Shown here: one piece after another, positions 17,958-28,640 of the stretch | How the letters are laid out: each line of letters starts with the position of its first letter | Position numbering within the stretch: position 1 is the first letter of the stretch | Assembly: GCF_014838715.1 (NCBI RefSeq) | Contig: NZ_CP061947.1 | Span: 930,001 to 994,000, forward strand | Reading direction: 5' to 3' | DNA: 64,000 nt | Source of the DNA: Algoriphagus sp. Y33 | Lineage (GTDB): Bacteria; Bacteroidota; Bacteroidia; Cytophagales; Cyclobacteriaceae | Notes under the pieces: model-generated | The model's input: the letters and a program-made list of their open reading frames with translations, nothing else | Databases searched by the model: none | Told to the model about the DNA's origin: nothing | Position numbers and translations under genes: made by a program

Positions 17958-19298
17958 TTGGTACTTTTGGGAGTGTCAGAAAAACAAACAGAATCCACCG
18001 CCCGGTATCTCAAAAGCCTTTCGATTGAAAGTCTCAACGAAATGCAAACGGAATTTATCTCCAGAGCTGCCAAAAACCCGCATCTCGTACTTTTATCACC
18101 TACCGGATCGGGTAAGACTGTTGCATTTCTGATTCCGCTTTTAAATTCACTCAAGGAAAACCTGAGAGAAGTGCAGGCGCTGATAATTGTGCCTTCCCGG
18201 GAACTGGCAATTCAAATTGAACAGGTTTTCAAGGGAATGAAAACTTCCTTCAGAGTGAGTACGGTCTATGGAGGACATTCTTCCAAATTGGAATCAAACA
18301 GCTTGGGAGAGGCGCCGGCAGTGATCATCGGTACCCCCGGAAGACTGGCAGATCATATAGAGCGGGGCTCCTTTGACCCTAAGACGATTCAGACGGTAGT
18401 ACTGGACGAATTTGACAAGTCATTGCAAATGGGCTTTCATGAGCAGTTGAAAGTGATTTTCGGAGCACTTAACGGGCAGCAAAGACATTTACTTACCTCA
18501 GCGACGGTACTGAAGCGAATGCCTGATTTTCTGCCATTTGTAGATCATCGCACCATCAATTTCCTTCGGGATGTAGTTGAATCCAAGCTGGAACTCAAGG
18601 TTGTGCACAGTTCAAGCAAGGAAAAAGGAGAAACACTGATGCGATTGGTAGCGGGATTTCAGGACGAATCCTGTATTGTTTTTTGCAATCACCGGGATGC
18701 TGTGGACAGGCTGAGCACTTTGCTGAATGACTATGATTATTTTCATTCGGTACTGCATGGTGGTCTGGAGCAGATAGATCGGGAGAAGAACCTGATCAGG
18801 TTTCGGAGCAAGGTCACCAATTTGTTGATCGCAACTGATTTGGCATCGCGGGGTCTGGATATTCCGGAGATCAAGCATGTGGTTCATTATCAATTGCCTC
18901 CCAAGGAAGATGCCTTTATCCATAGAAATGGGCGGACAGCAAGGATGCATGCTGAAGGCTTGTCCTATATGCTCTTGGCCAATGATGAGTCCAAACCCGA
19001 TTATATTGATGAATTTATTGAGGAATTCAAGGTTGGTGAGAAGCTCGTTCCGCCTGTTGCTCAGGAATGGGCCTGTCTGTATGTAAGTGCAGGCAAAAAA
19101 GATAAGGTCAGCAAGGGAGATATTGTGGGGATGCTTACCAAAAAGGGAGGGCTTACCAGTGCAGAAATCGGCTTGATTACAATCATGGATTTTGCGTCTT
19201 ATGTAGCAGTGAAAAGTAGTTTGGTCCGGAAACTTTTGCCAAAACTTAAGAATGAACGGGTGAAAAAGGTGAAGGTGAAGATTGAAGAAGCGAATTGA
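17958..19298 (+). CDS. DEAD-box ATP-dependent RNA helicase, DbpA-like
   Basis: A 446-residue helicase. Motifs: SPTGSGKT (about 47-54), PSRELAIQI, TPGRLADH, DEFD in place of DEAD, SAT, a DLASRGLDIP motif V and HRNGRTAR in place of the usual HRxGRxGR. The C-terminal 75 residues (YVSAGKKDKVSKGDIVGML) form a DbpA-type RNA-binding domain, so a role in ribosome assembly is likely. No ATG exists near the N-terminus; the TTG at 17958 (GGAG a few bases before) or the GTG at 17973 are the possible starts. Confidence 0.85.
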   Translation: MVLLGVSEKQTESTARYLKSLSIESLNEMQTEFISRAAKNPHLVLLSPTGSGKTVAFLIPLLNSLKENLREVQALIIVPSRELAIQIEQVFKGMKTSFRVSTVYGGHSSKLESNSLGEAPAVIIGTPGRLADHIERGSFDPKTIQTVVLDEFDKSLQMGFHEQLKVIFGALNGQQRHLLTSATVLKRMPDFLPFVDHRTINFLRDVVESKLELKVVHSSSKEKGETLMRLVAGFQDESCIVFCNHRDAVDRLSTLLNDYDYFHSVLHGGLEQIDREKNLIRFRSKVTNLLIATDLASRGLDIPEIKHVVHYQLPPKEDAFIHRNGRTARMHAEGLSYMLLANDESKPDYIDEFIEEFKVGEKLVPPVAQEWACLYVSAGKKDKVSKGDIVGMLTKKGGLTSAEIGLITIMDFASYVAVKSSLVRKLLPKLKNERVKKVKVKIEEAN

Positions 19299-19403
19299 GG
19301 TTTTGGAGTATCAAGTATTCAGTATCAAGTTATTATATACTAAAAAATAGTTGAGATGTGCATGACGTTTATTCCCATTTAGGACTGAAGTTCAATTGAT
19401 GCA

Positions 19404-19447
19404 ACTCCCCCTTGCCTTTTTTGAGAAAAGGGGACAAGGGGGAGTTG
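19404..19447. terminator. long hairpin after the helicase gene
   Basis: Inverted repeat AACTCCCCCTTG ... CAAGGGGGAGTT with an additional inner pairing CCTTTT/AAAAGG. It could act as a terminator or RNA-stabilising element, or be a dispersed palindromic repeat; no T-run directly follows on the + strand. Confidence 0.5.
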
Positions 19448-19525
19448 ATTAATTTGACTCAAACGTTTGATTTTTGAATTACAAATTTCTTTATCTTAAT
19501 ACTCTCAGAAAAACCAGGCAATCAG

Positions 19526-19945
19526 ATGGAAAAGCGTGTGACAGGAATAGGAGGGATATTTTTCAAAGTAAAAGATCCAAACCAAACCAAAGATTGGTAT
19601 CAAAAGCATTTGGGATTAAATACTGATCAATACGGCACTGCTTTCGAGTGGAGGGGTTCTGATAATCCTCATCAAAAAGGCTTTACACAATGGTCTCCCA
19701 TGAAGGAGGATACCCAATATTTCAAGCCTTCCGAAAAGGATTTTATGATCAACTACCGGGTAGAAAATCTGGTGGAATTGGTGCAGAAGTTAAAAGCTGA
19801 AGGTGTGACTATTTTGGACGAAATAGAGGATACCGAGTATGGTAAGTTTGTACATATATTGGATCCCGATGGGCACAGCCTTGAGCTCTGGGAGCCCATT
19901 GATGAGGTGTATGATGAGTTAGTAAAAGGCAGGACAAAAAGTTGA
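19526..19945 (+). CDS. VOC (glyoxalase/bleomycin-resistance) family protein
   Basis: A 139-residue protein of the vicinal-oxygen-chelate fold: GIGGIFFKVKDPNQTKDWYQKHLGL at the start of the first beta-alpha-beta-beta unit, and FVHILDPDGHSLELWEP in the second, with the usual metal-binding Glu. Enzymes of this family isomerise, cleave or conjugate small molecules; the substrate cannot be told. A GNAT gene follows after 5 bases, so the two are likely an operon. Confidence 0.8.
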   Translation: MEKRVTGIGGIFFKVKDPNQTKDWYQKHLGLNTDQYGTAFEWRGSDNPHQKGFTQWSPMKEDTQYFKPSEKDFMINYRVENLVELVQKLKAEGVTILDEIEDTEYGKFVHILDPDGHSLELWEPIDEVYDELVKGRTKS

Positions 19946-19950
19946 GAATT

Positions 19951-20238
19951 ATGAGCGGAAAAATCCAACATGAATTTGACGGGAAAAAAGGTTCCTTCTT
20001 TCTGGAAGAAGAAGCCAAGCGGGTTGCTGAGATGGTCTATGTGATGGCAGGTCCAAAGAAGATGATCATCGAGCATACAGAAGTGGATGAAAGCCTGAAA
20101 GGACAGGGAATAGGGCTCAAGCTCTTAAAGGAGCTTGTGGGTTATGTACGGGACGAAAATATTAAAGTGATTCCGCTATGTCCATTTGCCAAGGCTATGT
20201 TTCAGAAAAAGGAGGAATTGCGTGATGTGCTTAATTAG
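19951..20238 (+). CDS. small GNAT-like acetyltransferase (YidJ/Gcn5-related, NAT_SF type)
   Basis: A 95-residue one-domain GNAT-like protein: HTEVDESLKGQGIGLKLLKELVGYVRDENIKVIPLCPFA. It has the Q/RxxGxG/A acetyl-CoA loop (GQGIG) and the conserved C-terminal LCPFA..F block of short YidJ/Gtl3B-like proteins. The ATG at 19951 is preferred over the upstream TTG at 19942. Close spacing to the VOC gene suggests joint expression. Confidence 0.8.
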   Translation: MSGKIQHEFDGKKGSFFLEEEAKRVAEMVYVMAGPKKMIIEHTEVDESLKGQGIGLKLLKELVGYVRDENIKVIPLCPFAKAMFQKKEELRDVLN

Positions 20239-20244
20239 TTCTTT

Positions 20245-20505
20245 CTAAAAATAGAGAGTCCATAGAATCCATATCATAGTAAGGATTACCATTATCACAA
20301 AAAAGTATCCGCTTTTGGAGAAGGAGGTATATCTGTTTATTCTGAATTTGATGCTGTCATTGATACTTTTCAGATCAGTTTTGTCTATGTTTTTCTCTCT
20401 GGACACTTCGTCAGAGCGCATAGATTTTGGGCGAATTTTGCCTAAATTCCTATTCTCTTTTGAAGACTGAATAGCTGAAGAACTAAAGCCGGCTCCCCTT
20501 GACAT
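20245..20505 (-). CDS. small single-pass membrane protein, unknown
   Basis: An 86-residue protein if the ATG at 20505 is used, which leaves 27 bases to the divergent acetyltransferase gene. The N-terminal part is charged (SRGAGFSSSAIQSSKENRNL) and the C-terminal part is one hydrophobic helix (YFFVIMVILTMIWILWTLYF). A tail-anchored topology is plausible. The frame is open further upstream to 20637, but that would overlap the neighbour. No family recognised. Confidence 0.5.
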   Translation of the reverse strand: MSRGAGFSSSAIQSSKENRNLGKIRPKSMRSDEVSREKNIDKTDLKSINDSIKFRINRYTSFSKSGYFFVIMVILTMIWILWTLYF

Positions 20506-20532
20506 ATTTTTAACTAATTGTTGCTTAAGATA

Positions 20533-20940
20533 ATGATTTCCTACGAAGTAGAAAAGAACTTGCCCATACAGGATTTTATGCATGTTTTGGAAGATTCCGG
20601 ATTGGGAGAGAGACGGCCAATGTACGATCCTGAGCATTTGGAAAGGATGCTTCGAAATTCTAATCTTGTCATAGTTGCCAGAGAGGGGGAGGATGTTCTG
20701 GGCATTCTTCGTGCCTTATCTGATTTTTCCTATCGGACATTTATAGCAGATCTGGCGGTGGTTTCGTCCAGACAAAAAGAAGGAATTGGTAAGGGGATGT
20801 TGGAGTTTGCGAGAAGTTTGGCTCCCGAAGCACGGTTGATTCTCTTCTCGGCAGAGAATGCAACCGGTTTTTACAAAAAAATCGGCTTTGAACTACATGA
20901 ACGTTGTTTTCAGATGAAGACTGGCGTATCTTTTTCGTGA
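20533..20940 (+). CDS. GNAT family N-acetyltransferase
   Basis: A 135-residue GNAT protein: DLAVVSSRQKEGIGKGMLEFARSLA gives the acetyl-CoA pyrophosphate loop (RQKEGIGKG), and ATGFYKKIGFELHERCFQM is the usual C-terminal FYxKxGF motif. The ATG at 20533 is taken as start; a TTG lies 15 bases upstream. Substrate unknown. Confidence 0.8.
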   Translation: MISYEVEKNLPIQDFMHVLEDSGLGERRPMYDPEHLERMLRNSNLVIVAREGEDVLGILRALSDFSYRTFIADLAVVSSRQKEGIGKGMLEFARSLAPEARLILFSAENATGFYKKIGFELHERCFQMKTGVSFS

Positions 20941-20990
20941 TTTATTGTTAAACTGCCTCATATTTTAACTATCAGCCAAACTGTTGCTTT

Positions 20991-22268
20991 ATGAGAAAAA
21001 TTATACTAAGTGGAATAGCTTTGCTATTTTCTATAAGTGTCTTTGCGCAAAAGACATATATCCATGCGGGCAAATTGCTGGATGTGCGCAATATGACCAT
21101 GCTGAGCGAGCAGACCATCATTGTTGAAAATGATAAAATTGTCTCGGTCAGCGACGGGTATCAAAATCCCGGGTCAGGTGATTCAGCTATAGATTTGAAG
21201 GCAAGTACGGTAATGCCCGGCCTGATGGATATGCATGTTCACATTGAGGGGGAGACAAGTCCCACCAGGTATGTAGATGGATTTCGTGAAAATGAAGCTG
21301 ATGTAGCATTCAAGTCTATTTTCTTTGCCGAAAAGACCATTATGGCCGGGTTTACTACGGTTCGTGATCTGGGCGGATCCGGAGTGAATATTGCGCTTAG
21401 AAACGCAATCAATTCCGGTAAAGTAGTGGGGCCCAGAATATATACCGCGGGCAAATCCATTGCTCCGACGGGAGGGCATGCTGATCCGACCAATGGGGTG
21501 AAAAGAGAGTTGATGCGTGATCCCGGACCGGATGAAGGCGTCATCAACGGGCCTTATGATGCTAGAAAGGCTGTTCGTCAGCAAGTGAAGTTTGGAGCCG
21601 ATTTGATCAAAGTGACTGCAACAGGTGGCGTTTTATCGGTAGCCAGAGATGGATCTGCTCCTCAATTCGCACAGGATGAACTGGATGCTGTGGTACAGAC
21701 TGCATCAGATTTTGGAATTATGGTAGCTGCCCATGCCCATGGGGATGAGGGGATGCAGCGTGCGGTCAAGGCCGGGGTGACATCTATAGAGCACGGTACC
21801 ATGATGTCTGATGAGACCATGGATATGATGAAAGCTAAGGGTACTTGGCTCGTTCCGACGGTGACGGCGGGTATGTCAGCAGCGGCTTTTGCGGAGATCC
21901 CCGGGTATTATCCGGACGTAGTAGCGGAAAAGGCGAAGAGAATAGGTGCCCAGATTCAGGAAACTTTTGGAAGAGCATATAAAAAGGGGGTGAAAATCGC
22001 TTTCGGAACTGATGCGGGTGTATTTCCACACGGTGAAAACTACCGTGAATTTATTTACATGACTGAAGTGGGAATGCCTAACTTGGAAGCCATCCAGACG
22101 GCCACCTTAACTAATGCTCAGTTTTTGGGAATTGAAAATAAGCTAGGATCAATAGAAGCGGGAAAACTGGCTGATATAATAGCCGTAGACGGTGATCCGG
22201 AGAAGGATATCAACGTGATGAAAGACGTGATATTTGTCATGAAAGAAGGGAAAGTAGTCAAGCAATAG
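20991..22268 (+). CDS. secreted metal-dependent amidohydrolase (imidazolonepropionase/prolidase-like)
   Basis: A 425-residue protein with signal peptide (ending SVFAQ). An amidohydrolase TIM barrel carries metal ligands MDMHVHIEG, a carbamylated-lysine candidate in DLIKVTATGG, AAHAHGDEG, SIEHGTM and FGTDAGVFPHG. This is the pattern of the periplasmic dipeptidase/Xaa-Pro dipeptidase-like amidohydrolases common in Bacteroidota. It likely cleaves small peptides or amides. It is followed after 67 bases by another secreted peptidase on the same strand, suggesting a shared role in peptide use. Confidence 0.85.
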   Translation: MRKIILSGIALLFSISVFAQKTYIHAGKLLDVRNMTMLSEQTIIVENDKIVSVSDGYQNPGSGDSAIDLKASTVMPGLMDMHVHIEGETSPTRYVDGFRENEADVAFKSIFFAEKTIMAGFTTVRDLGGSGVNIALRNAINSGKVVGPRIYTAGKSIAPTGGHADPTNGVKRELMRDPGPDEGVINGPYDARKAVRQQVKFGADLIKVTATGGVLSVARDGSAPQFAQDELDAVVQTASDFGIMVAAHAHGDEGMQRAVKAGVTSIEHGTMMSDETMDMMKAKGTWLVPTVTAGMSAAAFAEIPGYYPDVVAEKAKRIGAQIQETFGRAYKKGVKIAFGTDAGVFPHGENYREFIYMTEVGMPNLEAIQTATLTNAQFLGIENKLGSIEAGKLADIIAVDGDPEKDINVMKDVIFVMKEGKVVKQ

Positions 22269-22335
22269 GAGAAATGACCGGTTTCGAATTACTTCCTATG
22301 TTAGTCCCCATTACTTACTTCCAAACAACCCTAGT

Positions 22336-23844
22336 ATGAAAATCAGACTTTTATTTCTCTTTATGCTCATTTCAGGTCTGGCTATTGGTCAGAGTAAACC
22401 TGAAGAATCAACTGAAACCCTTCCAAAAGCGCAGACTTTTGAATCCAAACACACAGTGGTCATCGATGGGAAGACCACCAATTTAAATGCAAAAGCAGGT
22501 ACCTTCGAACTGAAGGATGAAAACAACAAGCCGATAGCACTCTTTGGGTTTACGGCTTATTTCAAAGAAAATCCTGAAAAGAACAGACCCATCGTATTCG
22601 CTTACAATGGTGGGCCGGGCAGTTCTTCCTATTGGCTTCATATGGGGATTATGGGGCCCAAAAGAATTGTGGTAGACGATCCCAATTACAATCCTGCGGC
22701 ACCTTATGAGCTGACTAACAATGAATTTTCTATTTTGGATATTGCCGATGTAGTAATGATGGATCCTGTAGGAACGGGATTAAGTATACCGATAGGAGAT
22801 GCTACGGGCAAGGATTTCTGGGGCGTGGATCAGGACATCCGAAGTGTGAGTTTATTTATCATGCAGTTTCTGAAAGCGCATGATCGCTTAAATTCACCCA
22901 AGTATATTCTGGGTGAAAGCTATGGTACTTTTAGAAATGCAGGTGTGATGAGTTACCTTCTTGACAGAGGCTATGCACTGAATGGAGTGATCATGGTTTC
23001 TTCGGTATTTGATCTAAGAACGTTGTTTTTTGTACCGACTGAGGATATTTCTTACATCGCCTATTTGCCGACCATGGCTGCCACCGCCCGGTATCATGGC
23101 AAAGCCTACAATAAGGAAAGTGACTTGGAGACATTTGTACAAGAGGTCAGGGAATTTACAGAGAATGAGTATGCTCCTGCGCTTTTCAAAGGGAACAAAC
23201 TTTCCGAAAGTGATGAAAGCAGCCTTGCGCAGAAACTGCAGACCTACACGGGTATAGAAGCAGCTATATGGAAAAGAGCCGGCCTGAAAATGGATGCGGG
23301 AGAGTTTTTTCAAGAATTGCTGCGGGAGGAGGAAATGACCGTAGGCCGCTTGGACTCCAGATACAAAGGAATTAACCTGGATCCTATGTCCATGCGTGCA
23401 TTTACAGACCCGCAAAGTGACGCAATTTCACCTGCTTATACCATGGGTTTTTTGGATTATTTTCATGGAGCTTTGGGGGTAAGTAAGGAGTTGAATTATT
23501 CTACCTCAGCATATAGCAAGGAGGGATTTAAGTGGGACTGGTCGCATAGAGGAAATCAGTACTGGGGAACTGATGGAGCTGTCACTACGCTTCCTGATAT
23601 GGCAGATGCCATGAGTAAAGACCCGAATGTTAAGGTGTTGATTATGAATGGGTATTATGATCTTGCTACCGTGTTTTATGGTGTTGAGCATTCCATTTCT
23701 CATTTGGGGCTTCCCAAGTCCGCAAGTGATCGGATCATCATGACTTATTATGAAGCCGGCCATATGATGTACACCGATTTGCCTTCAGCTAAGCTTTTCC
23801 GTGAGGATGTCAAAAAATTCATTGAAGACACCTTGAGAAAATAA
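22336..23844 (+). CDS. secreted serine carboxypeptidase-like protein (peptidase S10 family)
   Basis: A 502-residue protein with signal peptide (SGLAIGQ). Alpha/beta-hydrolase of the S10 type: FAYNGGPGSSSYWLHMG forms the oxyanion segment, GESYGTF holds the nucleophile Ser, GYYDLATVFYGVEHS carries the probable acid, and YEAGHMMY the catalytic His. These enzymes remove C-terminal amino acids. Neighbour of an exported amidohydrolase, so both probably degrade peptides in the periplasm. Confidence 0.85.
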   Translation: MKIRLLFLFMLISGLAIGQSKPEESTETLPKAQTFESKHTVVIDGKTTNLNAKAGTFELKDENNKPIALFGFTAYFKENPEKNRPIVFAYNGGPGSSSYWLHMGIMGPKRIVVDDPNYNPAAPYELTNNEFSILDIADVVMMDPVGTGLSIPIGDATGKDFWGVDQDIRSVSLFIMQFLKAHDRLNSPKYILGESYGTFRNAGVMSYLLDRGYALNGVIMVSSVFDLRTLFFVPTEDISYIAYLPTMAATARYHGKAYNKESDLETFVQEVREFTENEYAPALFKGNKLSESDESSLAQKLQTYTGIEAAIWKRAGLKMDAGEFFQELLREEEMTVGRLDSRYKGINLDPMSMRAFTDPQSDAISPAYTMGFLDYFHGALGVSKELNYSTSAYSKEGFKWDWSHRGNQYWGTDGAVTTLPDMADAMSKDPNVKVLIMNGYYDLATVFYGVEHSISHLGLPKSASDRIIMTYYEAGHMMYTDLPSAKLFREDVKKFIEDTLRK

Positions 23845-23938
23845 GATAATCCTTACGAAAATGACGGAATGATACCAAAACCCTAAAGCTGTGGGAAAAT
23901 GGATAGGTTAAAAATGGTGTGAATGGAGGAGGTAAGAG

Positions 23939-24331
23939 CTAGTCCCGCTCGTATTTTTCCATTTGGATTTTTATTTTTTCCAAAGTCAAAGGCTTCTCAA
24001 GAAAACCGGAAACCGCTTGGTATTCTTTGGCCTTAAGTCTATCCTGATAATCTATGGAGCTAGATAGAATGACTATCTTATCGGATCTATCGCTATATAG
24101 CTCTTGATATCGATCTAAGAATTCCCAGCCATTCAAAACCGGCATATTGATATCTAAAAAAATAAGGATTGATTGAGTCGGGTCAATATCATTGAGTTTA
24201 ACCAAAGCCTCTGCGCCTTCCAGAAATTCAACTATGTTTTCTGCAAGATCAACTTTTCCTAGTAGTCTTTTGTTGATAAGATTATTTATGGGATCATCAT
24301 CCACTAGAAAAATGGTGTCAAAATGGATCAT
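23939..24331 (-). CDS. stand-alone response regulator receiver (CheY-like)
   Basis: A 130-residue single receiver domain. Acidic pocket DDD at about residues 11-13, phospho-acceptor Asp in FLDINMPVLNGWEF, switch Ser/Thr in ILSSS and the conserved lysine in FLEKPL. There is no output domain, so it acts by protein contact or phosphotransfer. No histidine kinase lies nearby. The gene is read against the upstream peptidase and has its own spacing from groEL. Confidence 0.85.
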   Translation of the reverse strand: MIHFDTIFLVDDDPINNLINKRLLGKVDLAENIVEFLEGAEALVKLNDIDPTQSILIFLDINMPVLNGWEFLDRYQELYSDRSDKIVILSSSIDYQDRLKAKEYQAVSGFLEKPLTLEKIKIQMEKYERD

Positions 24332-24455
24332 TTAGAGGTTTAGAGTAGAAAAGAAGCCGTTAAGTATAGCCAAAATACAATTAATACTGATTGAAGAAAA
24401 AAGTTTAACTGCCTTTTTTATTATAAATCCCTTTAAACTCTACTATTCAGCTAAT

Positions 24456-24490
24456 AAAAAAGGAGGTTCCTGACGGAAACCTCCTTTAGT
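24456..24490 (-). terminator. groEL terminator
   Basis: On the - strand, AAAGGAGGTTTCC, a short loop, GGAACCTCCTTTT and then a T-rich run: a classic intrinsic terminator 18 bases after the groEL stop. Confidence 0.8.
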
Positions 24491-24507
24491 CTTGACATGG
24501 GAGATGA

Positions 24508-26166
<1,659 letters not shown>

Positions 26167-26180
26167 TTAGGGATGATTAA

Positions 26181-26459
26181 TTAAAGGATAGCGAAGATGT
26201 CAGACTCTCTCATGATGAGATAATCACTTCCTTCTACATTTAATTCTGTACCGGAATATTTTCCGTACAGCACGGTGTCTCCAACTTTTACAGTTAAAGG
26301 CTCATCTTTTTTGCCATTTCCTACTGCCACTACGGTACCTTTTTGTGGCTTTTCTTTAGCGGTATCCGGAATGTAAAGGCCGGATGCTGTTTTCTCTTCA
26401 GCTGCAGCAGGTTGTACCAAAACTCTGTCTGCAAGAGGTTTGATGTTCACATTTGACAT
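26181..26459 (-). CDS. groS: co-chaperonin GroES (Hsp10)
   Basis: A 92-residue co-chaperonin: [33 protein letters not shown] (mobile loop) and [14 protein letters not shown]. It caps the GroEL ring and is first in the groES-groEL operon. The upstream 120 bases contain no clear CIRCE element, so control by HrcA is not evident; a short palindrome GCACTTCTTGTGC lies at about 26506. Confidence 0.97.
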   Translation of the reverse strand: MSNVNIKPLADRVLVQPAAAEEKTASGLYIPDTAKEKPQKGTVVAVGNGKKDEPLTVKVGDTVLYGKYSGTELNVEGSDYLIMRESDIFAIL

Positions 26460-26674
26460 AATATAAATTCGTTTAAAGGTTAGATTAAAATGTATTTGCC
26501 TAATAGCACTTCTTGTGCCAAGGAAGGAATAAAGAGAAAGGCTGACAAACCGGCTGTCAATCTTGGGGAATTCAGCATGGATTAGGATTTTTTTTGGCAG
26601 AGATGACTGCCATTTTTGCTAAGGGCTCTTCAAAATTGTCAGAATTTTGTAAATTATTGCCAAACCTATTTGCT

Positions 26675-27385
26675 ATGAAGACACTACCGAAAAACTGGAT
26701 CACCGAGGGCCACATTGATTTCGAGTATAAAAAGTATCAATTGCTGGCCTATTTGCAGGAAACAAACAAACGTTTCAATGAGATGAAACTTTATCCTGCT
26801 CTCAGCGAATTGATAGCTCATTACCGGGATTTGAACGAACTGAAGTCTAATAGTAACGGACTCAGTGAGCTTTTCCCCAAGACGTTGGATTCAATTGATT
26901 TTCAAAAAGGAAAGCTGAACTACCAATCCAACGTAAGTGAGGACAGTGTGATGAAAGAACTTTCCATGATTACTGAGTTTGCCTTGCCCAAGTTGGTTTC
27001 GCAGATCGAAGAGGGGAAGACGATTTATGATTATATAGAAGATCAACTGGAATTCGAACCGGTCGGAATCGTTCCTATATACAATAAAGAGGGGTATATA
27101 TTATTGTCAAGGGAAGAAAAGAAGGAAGTGCACGCCTACCGCTACCAATCAAGTTTACTTCATTTTGCAGGTGAAAAATTCCGAAGCATCAGTATGTGGC
27201 TGATTGGCGTGTTTCATCGTAGTTTGGTCAATACGCTTGAAAAAATAAAAATGGACCTGGTACGGGAGATCAAAGAGTTGCCAAATCCTGCTACTTGGAG
27301 GATTCACAGCCAACAAGAATTCCCGATTGAGGAAACTCTGGTTCCCATCAGCAAGCGGCTGCTGCTGAAGACTGTTTCTATATAG
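26675..27385 (+). CDS. conserved protein of unknown function
   Basis: A 236-residue protein if the ATG at 26675 (MKTLPKNWITEGHIDFEYKKYQLLAYLQ) is used; the frame runs upstream to 26594, but that extra part looks unstructured. It is helix-rich, with the core FEPVGIVPIYNKEGYILLSREEKKEVHAYRYQSSLLHF and a C-terminal KRLLLKTV. I do not recognise a domain. It lies opposite groES and is followed by a hairpin (27404-27435). Probably cytoplasmic. Confidence 0.65.
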   Translation: MKTLPKNWITEGHIDFEYKKYQLLAYLQETNKRFNEMKLYPALSELIAHYRDLNELKSNSNGLSELFPKTLDSIDFQKGKLNYQSNVSEDSVMKELSMITEFALPKLVSQIEEGKTIYDYIEDQLEFEPVGIVPIYNKEGYILLSREEKKEVHAYRYQSSLLHFAGEKFRSISMWLIGVFHRSLVNTLEKIKMDLVREIKELPNPATWRIHSQQEFPIEETLVPISKRLLLKTVSI

Positions 27386-27403
27386 CCTTATTCGTTCTTT
27401 ATC

Positions 27404-27435
27404 AACTTTCCAAAGTTTTAAACTTTGGAAAAGTT
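27404..27435 (+). terminator. hairpin downstream of the unknown gene at 26675
   Basis: Inverted repeat ACTTTCCAAAG / CTTTGGAAAAGT with a short AT loop, 19 bases after the stop codon; the T-run is weak. Confidence 0.5.
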
Positions 27436-27456
27436 TGTTGAGAGAAGTATAAACAA

Positions 27457-27488
27457 GAAAAGTCTGCCCGTGGCGGAGCAGACTTTAA
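27457..27488 (-). terminator. terminator of the secG-end operon
   Basis: On the - strand the arms are AAAGTCTGC and GCAGACTTT with a GC-rich loop, followed by a T-containing stretch; it lies just after the secG stop. Confidence 0.7.
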
Positions 27489-27508
27489 ATGCGTTATCAA
27501 TTATATCC

Positions 27509-27877
27509 TTAATTTCCGGAAGTAGTATCAGTCTCAATAGGAGACTCCTCTGTAGCTGCAGGTAGTAGGCTATTGTCATCTTCGCCAAAAGTAGGCGCTA
27601 CCACTTGCTGCTTGGCATTCTCAATATTAGGAGAAGAGAACTGGTTGGACTGTGCTCCGGTATAAAAAGCAGAAGAAGCCAGGGAAAGCACAAGTATAGA
27701 AACTGCCAATACCCAAGTAGCTTTTTCAAGTACATTACCTGTACGGGTCACCCCCATGATCTGAGAAGCACTGCCGCCGAATGCCGCACCGACTCCACCT
27801 TTAGAATTCTGGCCTAAGATCACCAAGATTAGCAATACAGCCAAAATCAGAATAATTGTAATCAATAACGTAAACAT
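27509..27877 (-). CDS. secG: protein translocase subunit SecG
   Basis: A 122-residue inner-membrane protein with two transmembrane helices (LLITIILILAVLLILVILG and ATWVLAVSILVLSLASSAF). Between them is the conserved GQNSKGGVGAAFGGSASQIMG loop. The acidic, unstructured tail is longer than in E. coli, as is usual in Bacteroidota. It assists SecYEG protein export. Last gene of a minus-strand run that includes lptE. Confidence 0.92.
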   Translation of the reverse strand: MFTLLITIILILAVLLILVILGQNSKGGVGAAFGGSASQIMGVTRTGNVLEKATWVLAVSILVLSLASSAFYTGAQSNQFSSPNIENAKQQVVAPTFGEDDNSLLPAATEESPIETDTTSGN

Positions 27878-27889
27878 ATAATATGGATG

Positions 27890-28609
27890 TTAATCTTTCA
27901 GTTTTTCAATCAAGTCCGCAAAGTAAGTCCTTTTATCCGGAAACTTCAATACCAATTTCTCATAAATTTGCTTGGCTAGGTGCTTCTTGCCTTGCTTTGC
28001 AAGGATCTTGGCGTACGATTCTGATATCAGGTTGTCATTGATCTGAGTACTGGAAGCTGCAAGGTTCTCGGTATTCTGGTTTGCTTCGATCTCCTTGATG
28101 GTCGCCATCTTGATTGATTTCTTGCTGAACGCTTTGATCAAGTCAATCTGCTCTTTCTTTTTCTCGTCAAGGATTTCTTTTTTTTCTTTTCTTTTGATCG
28201 TTTCGATTAGATCGTCCTTTGGAAGCTTTCTCCTTCTTGGCGTTGATTCTACAGGTTCAGATTTGACTTCCGGTGCATTGGCGCCGGGAGGAGTAGGAGT
28301 AGGTGAAGCTTTTTCTTCAGTTTTAACGTCTGTATTCCGGATAATTTCTTCCTGGACTTCGGTTTTCTCCTCAATCTTTACCTTTTCGATTAAAGCTTTT
28401 AGCCAAATTCTATCGGGACTGGTAATCGCCGCATATCCCAGTGATGGAATGTTTCCCGATCCATCTTTCAGAAATTCGTGTCGGGCAGCAAGGACATGCG
28501 GGATCTGAAAGTAAGGGAAGTTCTCCCGGATCTTTTGCAATTGTAGCATCTCACTGCTATCTAAGGAATCTGCTTTTTGGACTATTTCTAAAAATTGGGC
28601 TGCGTTCAC
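27890..28609 (-). CDS. conserved protein between lptE and secG, unknown (TPR-like C-terminus)
   Basis: A 239-residue protein if the GTG at 28609 (VNAAQFLEIVQKADSLDS) is the start. The frame extends upstream to 28699, but that part overlaps lptE out of frame. An N-terminal helical domain is followed by a Pro/Thr/Glu-rich middle, a basic coiled segment (RKLPKDDLIETIKRKEKKEIL) and a C-terminal TPR-like helix pair (AKILAKQGKKHLAKQIYEKL). Seen in this neighbourhood in related genomes; role unknown, possibly linked to envelope biogenesis by its neighbours. Confidence 0.65.
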   Translation of the reverse strand: MNAAQFLEIVQKADSLDSSEMLQLQKIRENFPYFQIPHVLAARHEFLKDGSGNIPSLGYAAITSPDRIWLKALIEKVKIEEKTEVQEEIIRNTDVKTEEKASPTPTPPGANAPEVKSEPVESTPRRRKLPKDDLIETIKRKEKKEILDEKKKEQIDLIKAFSKKSIKMATIKEIEANQNTENLAASSTQINDNLISESYAKILAKQGKKHLAKQIYEKLVLKFPDKRTYFADLIEKLKD

Positions 28610-28640
28610 GTGAATTTCTTTTGGCTTGAATATAGGCAAA

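Noticed and set aside
20506..20637. Longer N-terminus of the small minus-strand membrane protein
   Set aside because: It would overlap the divergent acetyltransferase gene and shows no conserved character.
26460..26600. Possible CIRCE operator before groES
   Set aside because: Only a short palindrome GCACTTCTTGTGC is present; the TTAGCACTC-N9-GAGTGCTAA pattern is absent.
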